Origin: Methylotenera_A sp031379885
GTDB taxonomy: Bacteria > Pseudomonadota > Gammaproteobacteria > Burkholderiales > Methylophilaceae
Direction of reading: 5' to 3'
NCBI GenBank assembly: GCA_031379885.1
Contig: JANNFN010000110.1
Location: 1 to 13,095, forward strand
DNA: 13,095 bases
Every line of letters begins with the position of its first letter. The stretch's first letter is position 1. A program made the position numbers and the translations under genes. The notes under the pieces are model-generated. The model was given only the letters and a program-made list of their open reading frames with translations. It had not been told where the DNA came from and made no database searches. Below, piece by piece: positions 1 to 7,221 of the stretch.

Positions 1-1
1 A

Positions 2-2158
2 ATGAATAATCCAAAAGAAGTTACTAGGATATTGTTTGAGAATTTTCATCCACAAGCAATACATCTATTCTATGCAATTGGATATGCTGCAATAGCTGTT
101 TTTATATACGGTTGTTATGTTCAGATTCGTAAGTATCGTCGTGGTAAGCCTGACGGCTCTTGGGGCGAGCTGTTGCAACGATTTAGTGCAATGGTTAAAA
201 CCATGGCAACTCATCGCACCTTGGTACGCCGCGATAAAAGTGCAGGCCGTGCGCATGGTTTAATCTTTTTTGGCTTTGTGCTGTTGTTTATAGGCACTTC
301 TATTATTACCTTAGAGTACGATATTCTCGAGCCGCTGATTGGAGTACGTTTTTGGTACGGAAATTTTTATCTGTGGTTTTCCCTAGTGTTAGATTTGGCA
401 GGCTTAGGGCTAATTGCAGGCTTAATTTACATGATGTACCGTCGCAAATGGTTACACCTACCTAAGCTTGATTACAAAAGAGTGGATAGGCAACTAGGCG
501 ATGCTGATTTTGATAGAAGTGAATATCGGCGTGAAGACTGGGCTTTTCTGTGGTCGTTCATTTTAATCGGTATAACTGGGTTCATTCTCGAGGCTACTCG
601 TCTAGTATGGTTAAGTGGTAGACCAGTCGTTTGGGATTATCGGATGTGGTCGCCAGTAGGCGCTTTGATAGCGCACATGATGCAGTTTATAGGCTTCACA
701 CCTGAAGGTGCTGGCACTTTGCGCTCAGGGTTGTGGTGGTTTCATGGTTTGTTATCGCTCACATTTATTGCGTTTATCCCCTATACAAAAATTAAGCATA
801 TTTTTACCGCTGCTGCTTCGCTCATGTTTAAAGACCCACTTGCTGGCAGACGCCTGCCACGCGTGCCTGATGAGCAAAAGGTGGCTGGTTACAAGACCAT
901 TACCGATTTAACTTGGAAAAATCTATTACATCTTGATGCCTGTACAAAGTGCGGCCGCTGCCAAGAGGCATGCCCCGCTAACGCGGTTGGCGCACCTTTG
1001 TCGCCGCGTGATGTGATTTTGTCGCTGCGTGAATTTGCGAACCATACTTTGAACGCGAAGGAGCTGCCAAAAGAAGCCGAGCTGGACATTCATGGCAAAG
1101 ACATTGGCCAGGTGTTTATGGAAACATTATGGTCATGTCGTACTTGCTTGGCCTGCGTGGAAATTTGCCCAGTGGCTATTGAGCATGTGCCTATCATTGT
1201 GCAAATGAGACGTAACTTGGTTGAAGCGGGTGAGATGGATCCGCTATTAGAAAAAACGCTGCAAACGATTCATAAAATGGGTAATTCGTTCGGCGAATCT
1301 AAACGCAAACGCGCATCTTGGGTAAAAGCGCTGCCATTTGAAATTAAAGATGCGCGTGTAGAAGCGGTTGATTACTTGTGGTTTGTAGGTGATTACGCTT
1401 CATTTGACCCGCGAAATCAGAAGGTAACGCAAGGCTTTGCGCGATTAATGAAAAAAGCGGGTGTTGATTTCGGCCTGCTTTTTGAGGGCGAGTTAAACGC
1501 TGGCAACGATGTGCGACGCGTGGGCGAAGAAGGTTTGTATGAATATCTAGCGACGGCAAATATTCAATCTTTGGATGACTGCGAATTTAAATCAATTGTC
1601 ACCACAGATCCGCATTCATACAACACCATACGCAATGAATATCCTGATTTTGGTGGAACTTACGAAATACAACATTACAGCACAGTGGTAAAAAAACTAA
1701 TTGAAGACGGCAAATTGCCATTGGCTAAAAAACTCAATTACAAAGTCACTTTTCACGATCCTTGTCATCTCGGCCGATTCAATAAGGGTTACGATGCACC
1801 GCGCGATATTCTTAAAATGCTGGGCTGCGAATTGGTTGAAATGGGACGTACTAAAGACAACTCATTCTGCTGTGGTGCTGGCGGCGGTCGCATCTGGATT
1901 CCTGACCCAGTTGGCACTGAAAAACCTTCGCAAAACCGCATGAAAGAAGCCGCGGTCATAGAAGGCTTAGAAGTTTTTGTAGTCTCTTGCCCTAAAGATT
2001 TGACGATGTTTGAAGATGCGCTCAAAACCTCGGGCTATGAAGGCAAATTTATTGTGCGCGAGTTGATAGAGTTGATTGATGAGTGCATGGAATATGATTT
2101 TCCAGAAAAGGAAGTGTTTGCAGACGTTCTATCACTAGAACCTCATTTGGCGAGTTGA
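2..2158 (+). CDS. Membrane Fe-S oxidoreductase, DgcB/EtfD-type ETF:quinone oxidoreductase
   Basis: This 718-residue protein probably takes electrons from reduced ETF and passes them to membrane quinone. The N-terminal NarI-like part has about five membrane segments (roughly 19-42, 84-108, 122-145, 180-203, 245-265) with candidate haem-b histidines H85, H225, H248 and H266. A ferredoxin-like domain follows with two CxxCxxCxxxCP clusters (C314/317/320/324 and C379/382/385/389). Two HdrB-like CCG domains come last. The second keeps C588, C623-C624 and C663, but the first has D464, N499, D536 and S539 near where cysteines usually sit. Domain order and size fit DgcB (dimethylglycine catabolism) and EtfD. 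The downstream etfBA genes support the role. The ATG at 2 fits the family N-terminus, but its ribosome binding site is outside the window. The exact donor dehydrogenase cannot be seen. Confidence 0.85.
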   Translation: MNNPKEVTRILFENFHPQAIHLFYAIGYAAIAVFIYGCYVQIRKYRRGKPDGSWGELLQRFSAMVKTMATHRTLVRRDKSAGRAHGLIFFGFVLLFIGTSIITLEYDILEPLIGVRFWYGNFYLWFSLVLDLAGLGLIAGLIYMMYRRKWLHLPKLDYKRVDRQLGDADFDRSEYRREDWAFLWSFILIGITGFILEATRLVWLSGRPVVWDYRMWSPVGALIAHMMQFIGFTPEGAGTLRSGLWWFHGLLSLTFIAFIPYTKIKHIFTAAASLMFKDPLAGRRLPRVPDEQKVAGYKTITDLTWKNLLHLDACTKCGRCQEACPANAVGAPLSPRDVILSLREFANHTLNAKELPKEAELDIHGKDIGQVFMETLWSCRTCLACVEICPVAIEHVPIIVQMRRNLVEAGEMDPLLEKTLQTIHKMGNSFGESKRKRASWVKALPFEIKDARVEAVDYLWFVGDYASFDPRNQKVTQGFARLMKKAGVDFGLLFEGELNAGNDVRRVGEEGLYEYLATANIQSLDDCEFKSIVTTDPHSYNTIRNEYPDFGGTYEIQHYSTVVKKLIEDGKLPLAKKLNYKVTFHDPCHLGRFNKGYDAPRDILKMLGCELVEMGRTKDNSFCCGAGGGRIWIPDPVGTEKPSQNRMKEAAVIEGLEVFVVSCPKDLTMFEDALKTSGYEGKFIVRELIELIDECMEYDFPEKEVFADVLSLEPHLAS

Positions 2159-2159
2159 T

Positions 2160-3566
2160 TTGAGAGTTAAAAAGACTGCATATACCTTAGTAGACAAGGC
2201 AATTAGCAGTGGAGACGTATACAGTGCTGCTGCAGTTTATGGTATTTCGGATGGAAGACGACGCAAGCTTTTGGAAAATATGGTGTTTAGCAAACGTAAG
2301 GAGTTATTGCGTTTAGCCAGCTGGGAGCATACACCCACGGAAGTTTTACAGTTGCTATCTGATAGTGAAGATGCTTTTGTTACGTTGCGTTTGTGTAAGA
2401 ACCCTAAAACACCTAGTGAGACTTTAACTGAGCTCTATGTCAAAAGCTTTAAGGATATTAGTAAGGGTGTAAATTTAACTACACCAATAGCCAAGCATCA
2501 ACATGCGGTAACAAATTTATTAGCAATTATTACGCATGTTAATGAAGATTTAGAAACACTTAAGGCTATTAGCCAAAACCCATCAGCGAATGGGCAACTG
2601 TTAATGGAGTTGCTAAGTTATCCACCACAAGATGAAAAGTATAAGGTTTTTGATAAGAATATAGCATCTAATCCATCGGCGTCTGCAGAGGCACTAAAGG
2701 TAATTTACGATAGAGGGGATGCATATGCGCGCGCTGCAGTAATAGCGCATGCAAATTGTCCAGCGTTATTATTAAGTGACGCAGAAAGTGATAGTAATGT
2801 ATTAGTGCAGCGCAAGGTGGCGCGTAAATGTGTGAAATTAGAGGTGTTGGCTAATTTTGTTGAAAATAAGGATACAGCAGTGCGATGCGGAGTAGCCTCA
2901 AATGAGCGGTCACCACAATCATTAATTAAGAAGTTAATGGTTGATTCGAGTTTTGAAGTAAGGCGTAGGTTAGCGAAACGATACAATTTATCACTGGTAG
3001 ATATAGACGCCTTGATGAATGATGAGGACAGTTGGGTACGGTTGTGGATTGCTAGAAATAAGACAACACCACTTAGGGTATTGAAAGTGCTCTCGTATGA
3101 CGAGTGTCTCGAGGTAAGAAGAGCAGTTGCAAGTAATCCGCGCTGCCCAGTAGTTTTACTTGAGGCTCTTGCAAAAGACAATAATGCTTGGGTGCGCTCA
3201 GCTGTAGCTTATCAAGAGAAGTCGCCCATGCGTATATTGGTTGAGCTAGCTAAAGAGTCAGATATTGATGTGCTAAGCGGGGTGGCTAACAATAGGCACA
3301 CGCCACAAAGCATCTTACAAGAGCTTGTCCAGTCTTCAGAATCAGATATTCGACGAGGGGTGATACTGAATCGTAATGCGAGACGAGCTACTTTGATGCC
3401 GTTATTGGAAGATCCATATTACCTGCATAGATTGATGCTAGTTAATAATCCAATGCTAAATGCTACGGATAAATTGCAACTTTGTGAAGATCCTGATTTT
3501 AATGTTAGGTTTGCTGCATATAGTTGGTTTGCTGGCTTAGAAAAGTCGACTAAAACTTGGGTATGA
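2160..3566 (+). CDS. Leucine-rich-repeat-variant (LRV) superhelical repeat protein
   Basis: This 468-residue soluble protein consists almost entirely of about 13 tandem repeats of roughly 26 residues. The pattern is VRxxVAxNxxxPxxxLxxLxxDxxxx, clearest from about residue 230 to the C-terminus (for example RRAVASNPRCPVVLLEALAK). This matches the LRV family, relatives of HEAT/ARM repeats, known from an Fe-S protein near nif genes in Azotobacter. The N-terminal cysteine cluster of that protein is absent here, and the few cysteines are scattered. No signal peptide or membrane segment is visible. The TTG start lies 1 bp after the upstream stop and has no good Shine-Dalgarno, so translation is probably coupled. 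The next in-frame ATG (2280) would remove the first 40 residues. Its place between the ETF:quinone oxidoreductase and etfBA suggests a scaffold or assembly role, which is inference only. Confidence 0.75.
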   Translation: MRVKKTAYTLVDKAISSGDVYSAAAVYGISDGRRRKLLENMVFSKRKELLRLASWEHTPTEVLQLLSDSEDAFVTLRLCKNPKTPSETLTELYVKSFKDISKGVNLTTPIAKHQHAVTNLLAIITHVNEDLETLKAISQNPSANGQLLMELLSYPPQDEKYKVFDKNIASNPSASAEALKVIYDRGDAYARAAVIAHANCPALLLSDAESDSNVLVQRKVARKCVKLEVLANFVENKDTAVRCGVASNERSPQSLIKKLMVDSSFEVRRRLAKRYNLSLVDIDALMNDEDSWVRLWIARNKTTPLRVLKVLSYDECLEVRRAVASNPRCPVVLLEALAKDNNAWVRSAVAYQEKSPMRILVELAKESDIDVLSGVANNRHTPQSILQELVQSSESDIRRGVILNRNARRATLMPLLEDPYYLHRLMLVNNPMLNATDKLQLCEDPDFNVRFAAYSWFAGLEKSTKTWV

Positions 3567-3646
3567 ATATAAACAAATAGAATCCTAAATAAAAAAGAAA
3601 AATGCTGAAACTATAACTAAGATTGAAAGAACTAGGAGAAAGAAAT

Positions 3647-4441
3647 ATGAAAATATTAGTAGCTGTAAAACAAGTGGCATCATTAGATGAAGATTTTGAG
3701 ATTCGTGCAGATAAAAAGGATGTAGAAGAAGATTTTTTGCTGTATGACTTAAATGAGTGGGATGATTTCTCGCTTGAAGAGGCGATGAAAATTAAAGAAT
3801 CAAGCGACTCTGAAGTTGAAGTGCTTGTGGTTTCAGTTGGGCCTGATCGCGTAGATGAAAGTTTGCGAAAATGCTTAGCCAAAGGCGCTGACCGTGCAAT
3901 AAGGGTTTGGGATGACGCGATTGAAGGCTCGGATTCAATCGTGATTAGCAGAATTCTAGCTGCAGTTGCCAAGAAAGAAATGCCTGACATGGTATTTGCA
4001 GGGGTGCAATCGTCAGATCAAGCCTATTCTTCCACAGGTATTTCTACAGCGGCCTATCTTAACTGGCCACATGCAGCAGTAGTAGCTGATTTGCAATATA
4101 AGCCAGGTAGCAGTAGTGCAGTAATACGTCGCGAGCTAGAAGGTGGCATGTTGCAAGAAGTTGAAATTAATTGTCCGGCAGTACTAACCATTCAGCTTGG
4201 TATTAATAAGCCACGCTATGCGTCTTTGCGCGGCATTAAACAAGCTGCTGCCAAGCCTATTGAAGAAATGTCATTGGCAGATATTGGTTTGTCAGCTGCA
4301 GACGTAGGTGCTGGCAGCTCAATGTCACGTGTGCGTCGCATGTATATACCCGCTAAAGGGCGCGCACAGATGATAGAAGGTACGATTGCTGAGCAAGCGG
4401 CTAAATTGGTTCAAATTATTAATGAATTTAAGGGAGCATAA
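3647..4441 (+). CDS. etfB: Electron transfer flavoprotein beta subunit
   Basis: EtfB pairs with EtfA to form the soluble FAD- and AMP-containing ETF that carries single electrons from dehydrogenases to the membrane oxidoreductase encoded upstream. The 264-residue protein begins MKILVAVKQV. It has the AMP-binding region (SSDQAYSSTGIS) and the EtfB signature near the C-terminus (RRELEGG, PAVLTIQLGINKPRYASLRG). I chose the ATG at 3647 over the TTG at 3623 because AGGAG at 3634-3638 lies 8 bp upstream and the family starts here. Length and sequence look very like the ETF beta subunit of Methylophilus methylotrophus W3A1, which serves trimethylamine dehydrogenase. That comparison is from memory and needs an alignment. 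An 80-bp gap separates it from the LRV gene, and etfA follows after 2 bp. Confidence 0.95.
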   Translation: MKILVAVKQVASLDEDFEIRADKKDVEEDFLLYDLNEWDDFSLEEAMKIKESSDSEVEVLVVSVGPDRVDESLRKCLAKGADRAIRVWDDAIEGSDSIVISRILAAVAKKEMPDMVFAGVQSSDQAYSSTGISTAAYLNWPHAAVVADLQYKPGSSSAVIRRELEGGMLQEVEINCPAVLTIQLGINKPRYASLRGIKQAAAKPIEEMSLADIGLSAADVGAGSSMSRVRRMYIPAKGRAQMIEGTIAEQAAKLVQIINEFKGA

Positions 4442-4443
4442 AA

Positions 4444-5409
4444 ATGAGCACTATTTTAGTTGTTGCAGAACATCGCCAAAATGCGTTGCGCCCCGTAAGC
4501 TTTGAGTTGATTTCGGCAGCGCATGGCCTTAAAAAATCAAGCGATGACAAAGTGCTGGTGGCAGTCGTCGGCAGCCAAGCAGAAGCTTATGTTACGGCAT
4601 TATCAGTGAATGGAGTAGATGAGGTTGTGGTGCTTAAATCTTCCGTATCTGATTTTGATCCTGACATATTTGAGGCAGCACTTTCTGCATTAATCGAATC
4701 AAAAACCCCTAGTGTAGTGCTACTGCCACATTCAGTTGACTCAATGGGTTATGCTGCAACGCTGGCAAGTAAGTTGAGCTGTGGGTTTGCTACTGATGTT
4801 TTTATCGCTGAGTATCAAGGCGATGAGTTGATAGCTACACGTGGTGGATATAATCAAAAAGTGAATGTAGAAGTAGACTTTCCAGGTAAAAGTTGTGTAG
4901 TAATGACTATTCGTGCTGGTGCATTTAAGCCATTAGAGGGCAAAGCTAGTCCAGTAGTGAGTAATTTTGATTTGCCAGCCGTTCAATCACGCAGCCAAAA
5001 TAAAGAGTTTATCGAGTTGGGTGGTGGCAATGACATCGACATTACGACGGCAGAGTTCATCATGTCGATAGGTCGTGGCATTGGTGAAGAAACCAATGTT
5101 GAGCAGTTTCGTGAGTTAGCCGAAACAGCAGGCGCAACTTTGTGCTGCTCACGCCCTATTGCCGACGCAGGTTGGCTGCCAAAATCTAGGCAAGTTGGCC
5201 AATCAGGTAAAACAGTAGGCGCATGCAAACTTTATGTAGCAATGGGGGTTTCTGGCTCAATTCAACACATGGCTGGCATGAAGCATGTACCTACTATTGT
5301 TGCTGTGAATACTGATCCTGCGGCCTCTATATTTACTATCGCTAAATACGGCATTGTGGCTGATATTTTTGATATTGAGGAAGAACTAAATAATCAACTT
5401 TCTACATAA
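4444..5409 (+). CDS. etfA: Electron transfer flavoprotein alpha subunit
   Basis: EtfA is the FAD-binding partner of EtfB. The N-terminal ETF domain (1-190) is followed by the C-terminal FAD domain. The FAD-domain motifs are GRGIG at 210-214, SRP with R237, ADAGWLP at 240-246, QVGQSGKTV at 250-258, GSIQH at 271-275 and NTD at 289-291. R237 corresponds to the conserved arginine over the flavin in the family. The 321-residue length matches the W3A1-type alpha subunit. AGGGAG at 4431-4436 gives a clear ribosome binding site, and the gene follows etfB by 2 bp, so the two are co-transcribed. No terminator is visible after the stop, so read-through into the dmm genes is possible. Confidence 0.95.
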   Translation: MSTILVVAEHRQNALRPVSFELISAAHGLKKSSDDKVLVAVVGSQAEAYVTALSVNGVDEVVVLKSSVSDFDPDIFEAALSALIESKTPSVVLLPHSVDSMGYAATLASKLSCGFATDVFIAEYQGDELIATRGGYNQKVNVEVDFPGKSCVVMTIRAGAFKPLEGKASPVVSNFDLPAVQSRSQNKEFIELGGGNDIDITTAEFIMSIGRGIGEETNVEQFRELAETAGATLCCSRPIADAGWLPKSRQVGQSGKTVGACKLYVAMGVSGSIQHMAGMKHVPTIVAVNTDPAASIFTIAKYGIVADIFDIEEELNNQLST

Positions 5410-5592
5410 AAAATGAGTCGATTATATTAAAACTGTGTGTGATTAATTTTGATTGATATTGAAGTTTGGTACACGATATTTTACTACTACTTAAGTAGTA
5501 CATCTTCATGGGAATTTTAGATAGTTTTCTATTTCTATACTGTTATTGTATCGCTTGTTAAAACTTGATTTAGAAAGCCAAGAGAGTTAGCT
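5410..5592 (+). promoter_or_regulatory. Regulatory gap between etfA and the dmm genes
   Basis: This 183-bp AT-rich stretch has no gene. A candidate sigma-70 promoter is TTGATA (5453-5458), an 18-bp spacer and TATTTT (5477-5482). A second -10-like TATACT lies at 5536-5541 with no -35, so it would need an activator. TTGATTGATATTGA at 5449-5462 has one perfect FNR half site and a poor second half. The palindrome at 5485-5500 is listed separately. The dmmA ribosome binding site is a modest AGAGAG at 5581-5586. No transcription start is known, so these assignments are tentative. Confidence 0.4.
5485..5500. promoter_or_regulatory. Candidate NarL 7-2-7 binding site
   Basis: TACTACTTAAGTAGTA is a perfect 16-bp palindrome. 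It reads as two heptamers, TACTACT and AGTAGTA, around a 2-bp TA spacer, and both fit the NarL/NarP heptamer TACYNMT in the 7-2-7 arrangement. It is 92 bp before the dmmA start. It would overlap the start point of the first candidate promoter (repression) or lie near -55 of the second (activation). A NarL-like regulator is encoded at 11570-12208. The match to the published consensus is seen directly, but binding is inferred. Confidence 0.55.
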
Positions 5593-6195
5593 ATGGAACG
5601 TGGTTATTGGATCAGAAGTAAACCTGTTTACACCTCATTAGTGTGGCATGAAAAAGCGACATCGCATCTTGTAGTAGCGCAAGGAGATGGGGGTATGGCT
5701 GTGCTCAAAATATTTCAACTAAAGCATCCTAAACAGCCTATTGTAGTGCTATACGCCAACAGTCTCAATTCAAAGACGGATTATGCTAAGACGCTAAAGA
5801 AAGTTGTACCAGAAGGCTTGCAAATACTCAACGCTGAACAAGACGTGTTGCTTGCACTCAATAATATATTGCCAACTATGCACATGGGGCTACGTTTGTA
5901 TGTGGCAGGGTCAGAAGGTTTTATCTGGACTGCATCAGAGTGTGCAAAAAAATTTGGTATCGAAGATACGGATATTATGAAAGAATTGACGGGGACGCTT
6001 GCGAGATCAGTTTATTGTGTCCATTGCAAGGCCACCACTCATGATATCACCACAAATATAGGTAAATGTTGTGGGTGTGAGCGCATGTTGTTTGTGAGAG
6101 ATCACTTTTCACGTCGGCTAGGCGCTTATATGGGGCTGATGGTGGACGCTGAATCACCTGGAATATTACCTGAGATTGAGGAAATATATCCATGA
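5593..6195 (+). CDS. dmmA: Dimethylamine monooxygenase subunit, DmmA family
   Basis: This 200-residue soluble protein resembles the DmmA family of the haem-dependent oxidative N-demethylase (dimethylamine monooxygenase). The enzyme turns dimethylamine into methylamine and formaldehyde using O2 and NAD(P)H. The N-terminal two thirds has an alpha/beta look and no cofactor motif that I can name. The C-terminus has a zinc-ribbon or rubredoxin-like set, C142-x2-C145 and C159-x2-C162, followed by LFVRDHFSRRLGAYMG, a stretch typical of the family. The ATG has AGAGAG upstream, and the stop overlaps the next ATG by 4 bp (ATGA), so subunit translation is coupled. The family name is from memory. The context of reductase plus DUF3445 protein supports it strongly. 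Confidence 0.75.
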   Translation: MERGYWIRSKPVYTSLVWHEKATSHLVVAQGDGGMAVLKIFQLKHPKQPIVVLYANSLNSKTDYAKTLKKVVPEGLQILNAEQDVLLALNNILPTMHMGLRLYVAGSEGFIWTASECAKKFGIEDTDIMKELTGTLARSVYCVHCKATTHDITTNIGKCCGCERMLFVRDHFSRRLGAYMGLMVDAESPGILPEIEEIYP

Positions 6196-7145
6196 GCACG
6201 ATAGATGTAAAAGTTGCTGCAATTGAACAGGTGACACCATTAGTTAAACACTTCACTTTTGTGAAAGAGGACGGAACTGTTTTTCCCGCGTTTTCTGGTG
6301 GTAGTCATGTAGTCATTTCATTGAATATAGGTGGCAGAATACATCGCAACCCTTACTCTTTGATGGGCACACCAGAGGATACAAGTGCGTATCATATTTC
6401 AGTGCGAAGACAAGAAAGATCAAGAGGCGGCTCTGTTTACATGCATGAAAACGTGAATGTAGGAATGCCGTTTAAGATTACCTACCCCGTTAATTTGTTT
6501 TCGCTTGCAAAAAAAGCACGTAAGCACATTCTTATTGCTGGAGGCATAGGCATTACACCTTTCATGTCGCAAATAGCTGATCTAGAAAGACTAGGCGCTG
6601 ATTATGAATTGCATTACGCATTTCGCGCTCCAGAACATGGCGCTTTTGCAGAGCGACTCAAAAAAACTTGTGGCAATAAACTACATTGTTATGTAGATAG
6701 TCTTGGAGAGCGACTAGATTTGTCAGTCCTGCTCGGTAATCAGCCGCTGGGAACACATCTCTACGTTTGTGGACCAAACGCAATGGTGGTTTCTGTATTT
6801 GAGGTAGCTAGGAATTTTGGCTGGCCAGAAAACCATATACATAGTGAGCAGTTTTTAGCACCGCCTATTGGTGAGCCTTTCAAAATACAATTAGCACGCT
6901 CAAATAAAGAGATTCAAGTGCCTGCAGAGATGAGCATGTTAGAGGCTATAGAAGCCGCTGGCGTAGAAGCAGACTTTCTTTGCCGCGGTGGCGCGTGTGG
7001 CCGATGTGAACTGCAGATACTTGAAACAGACGGGGCTTTATTACACCATGATCATTTTTTGACGGATGCAGAAAAGGCTTCAGGTAAAAAAATTATGCCT
7101 TGCGTTTCACGTGCAAAATGTGAGCGTTTATTGTTAGATATTTAG
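6192..7145 (+). CDS. dmmB: FMN/2Fe-2S reductase subunit of the N-demethylase (PDR/VanB family)
   Basis: This 317-residue reductase has the phthalate dioxygenase reductase layout. The flavin domain carries RNPYS at 52-56, the RxYS motif, and no extra FAD-binding segment, so it probably uses FMN. The NAD(P) domain has GGIGITP at 117-123 and CGP at 193-195. The C-terminal plant-type ferredoxin has the 2Fe-2S ligands C264, C269, C272 and C304. It would move electrons from NAD(P)H to the haem subunit encoded next. It overlaps dmmA by 4 bp. Alone it could serve any Rieske-type oxygenase, but no Rieske gene is here and both neighbours are Dmm-like. The symbol follows the dmmDABC nomenclature with moderate certainty. 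Confidence 0.85.
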   Translation: MSTIDVKVAAIEQVTPLVKHFTFVKEDGTVFPAFSGGSHVVISLNIGGRIHRNPYSLMGTPEDTSAYHISVRRQERSRGGSVYMHENVNVGMPFKITYPVNLFSLAKKARKHILIAGGIGITPFMSQIADLERLGADYELHYAFRAPEHGAFAERLKKTCGNKLHCYVDSLGERLDLSVLLGNQPLGTHLYVCGPNAMVVSVFEVARNFGWPENHIHSEQFLAPPIGEPFKIQLARSNKEIQVPAEMSMLEAIEAAGVEADFLCRGGACGRCELQILETDGALLHHDHFLTDAEKASGKKIMPCVSRAKCERLLLDI

Positions 7146-7171
7146 AGAAAAGCGACTGAATTTTGTTTTGT

Positions 7172-7202
7172 ACATTTTAAAGATCATCAGGTCTTAAAAT
7201 GT
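7172..7202 (+). repeat. Intercistronic inverted repeat before the haem subunit gene
   Basis: ACATTTTAA at 7172-7180 and TTAAAATGT at 7194-7202 are perfect 9-bp inverted arms. GA/TC pairs inside them can extend the stem past a one-base bulge. The hairpin lies in the 76-bp gap between the reductase and the DUF3445 genes. The distal arm is followed by TTATATTAAGG, not a T-run, so it is not a standard terminator. It may set mRNA stability or be a protein site. Confidence 0.45.
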
Positions 7203-7221
7203 TTATATTAAGGTAAAACAC

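Noticed and set aside
2705..3181. 158-codon minus-strand open frame inside the LRV gene
   Set aside because: It lies wholly within a gene with clear protein repeats, is low in complexity and resembles no family. It is a shadow of the + strand codon pattern.
3550..3990. 146-codon minus-strand open frame over the start of etfB
   Set aside because: The predicted protein is Ser-rich and biased, and it overlaps the unmistakable EtfB N-terminus.
5449..5462. FNR box TTGATTGATATTGA
   Set aside because: The first half site is perfect but the second has two mismatches from ATCAA, and the distance to the candidate promoters does not fit a standard FNR site. It is mentioned only as part of the promoter gap.
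5468..5485. Possible sigma-54 promoter (TGGTAC followed by TTTTAC)
   Set aside because: The GC of the -12 element is absent and the spacing is poor, so it does not fit TGGCACN5TTGCW.
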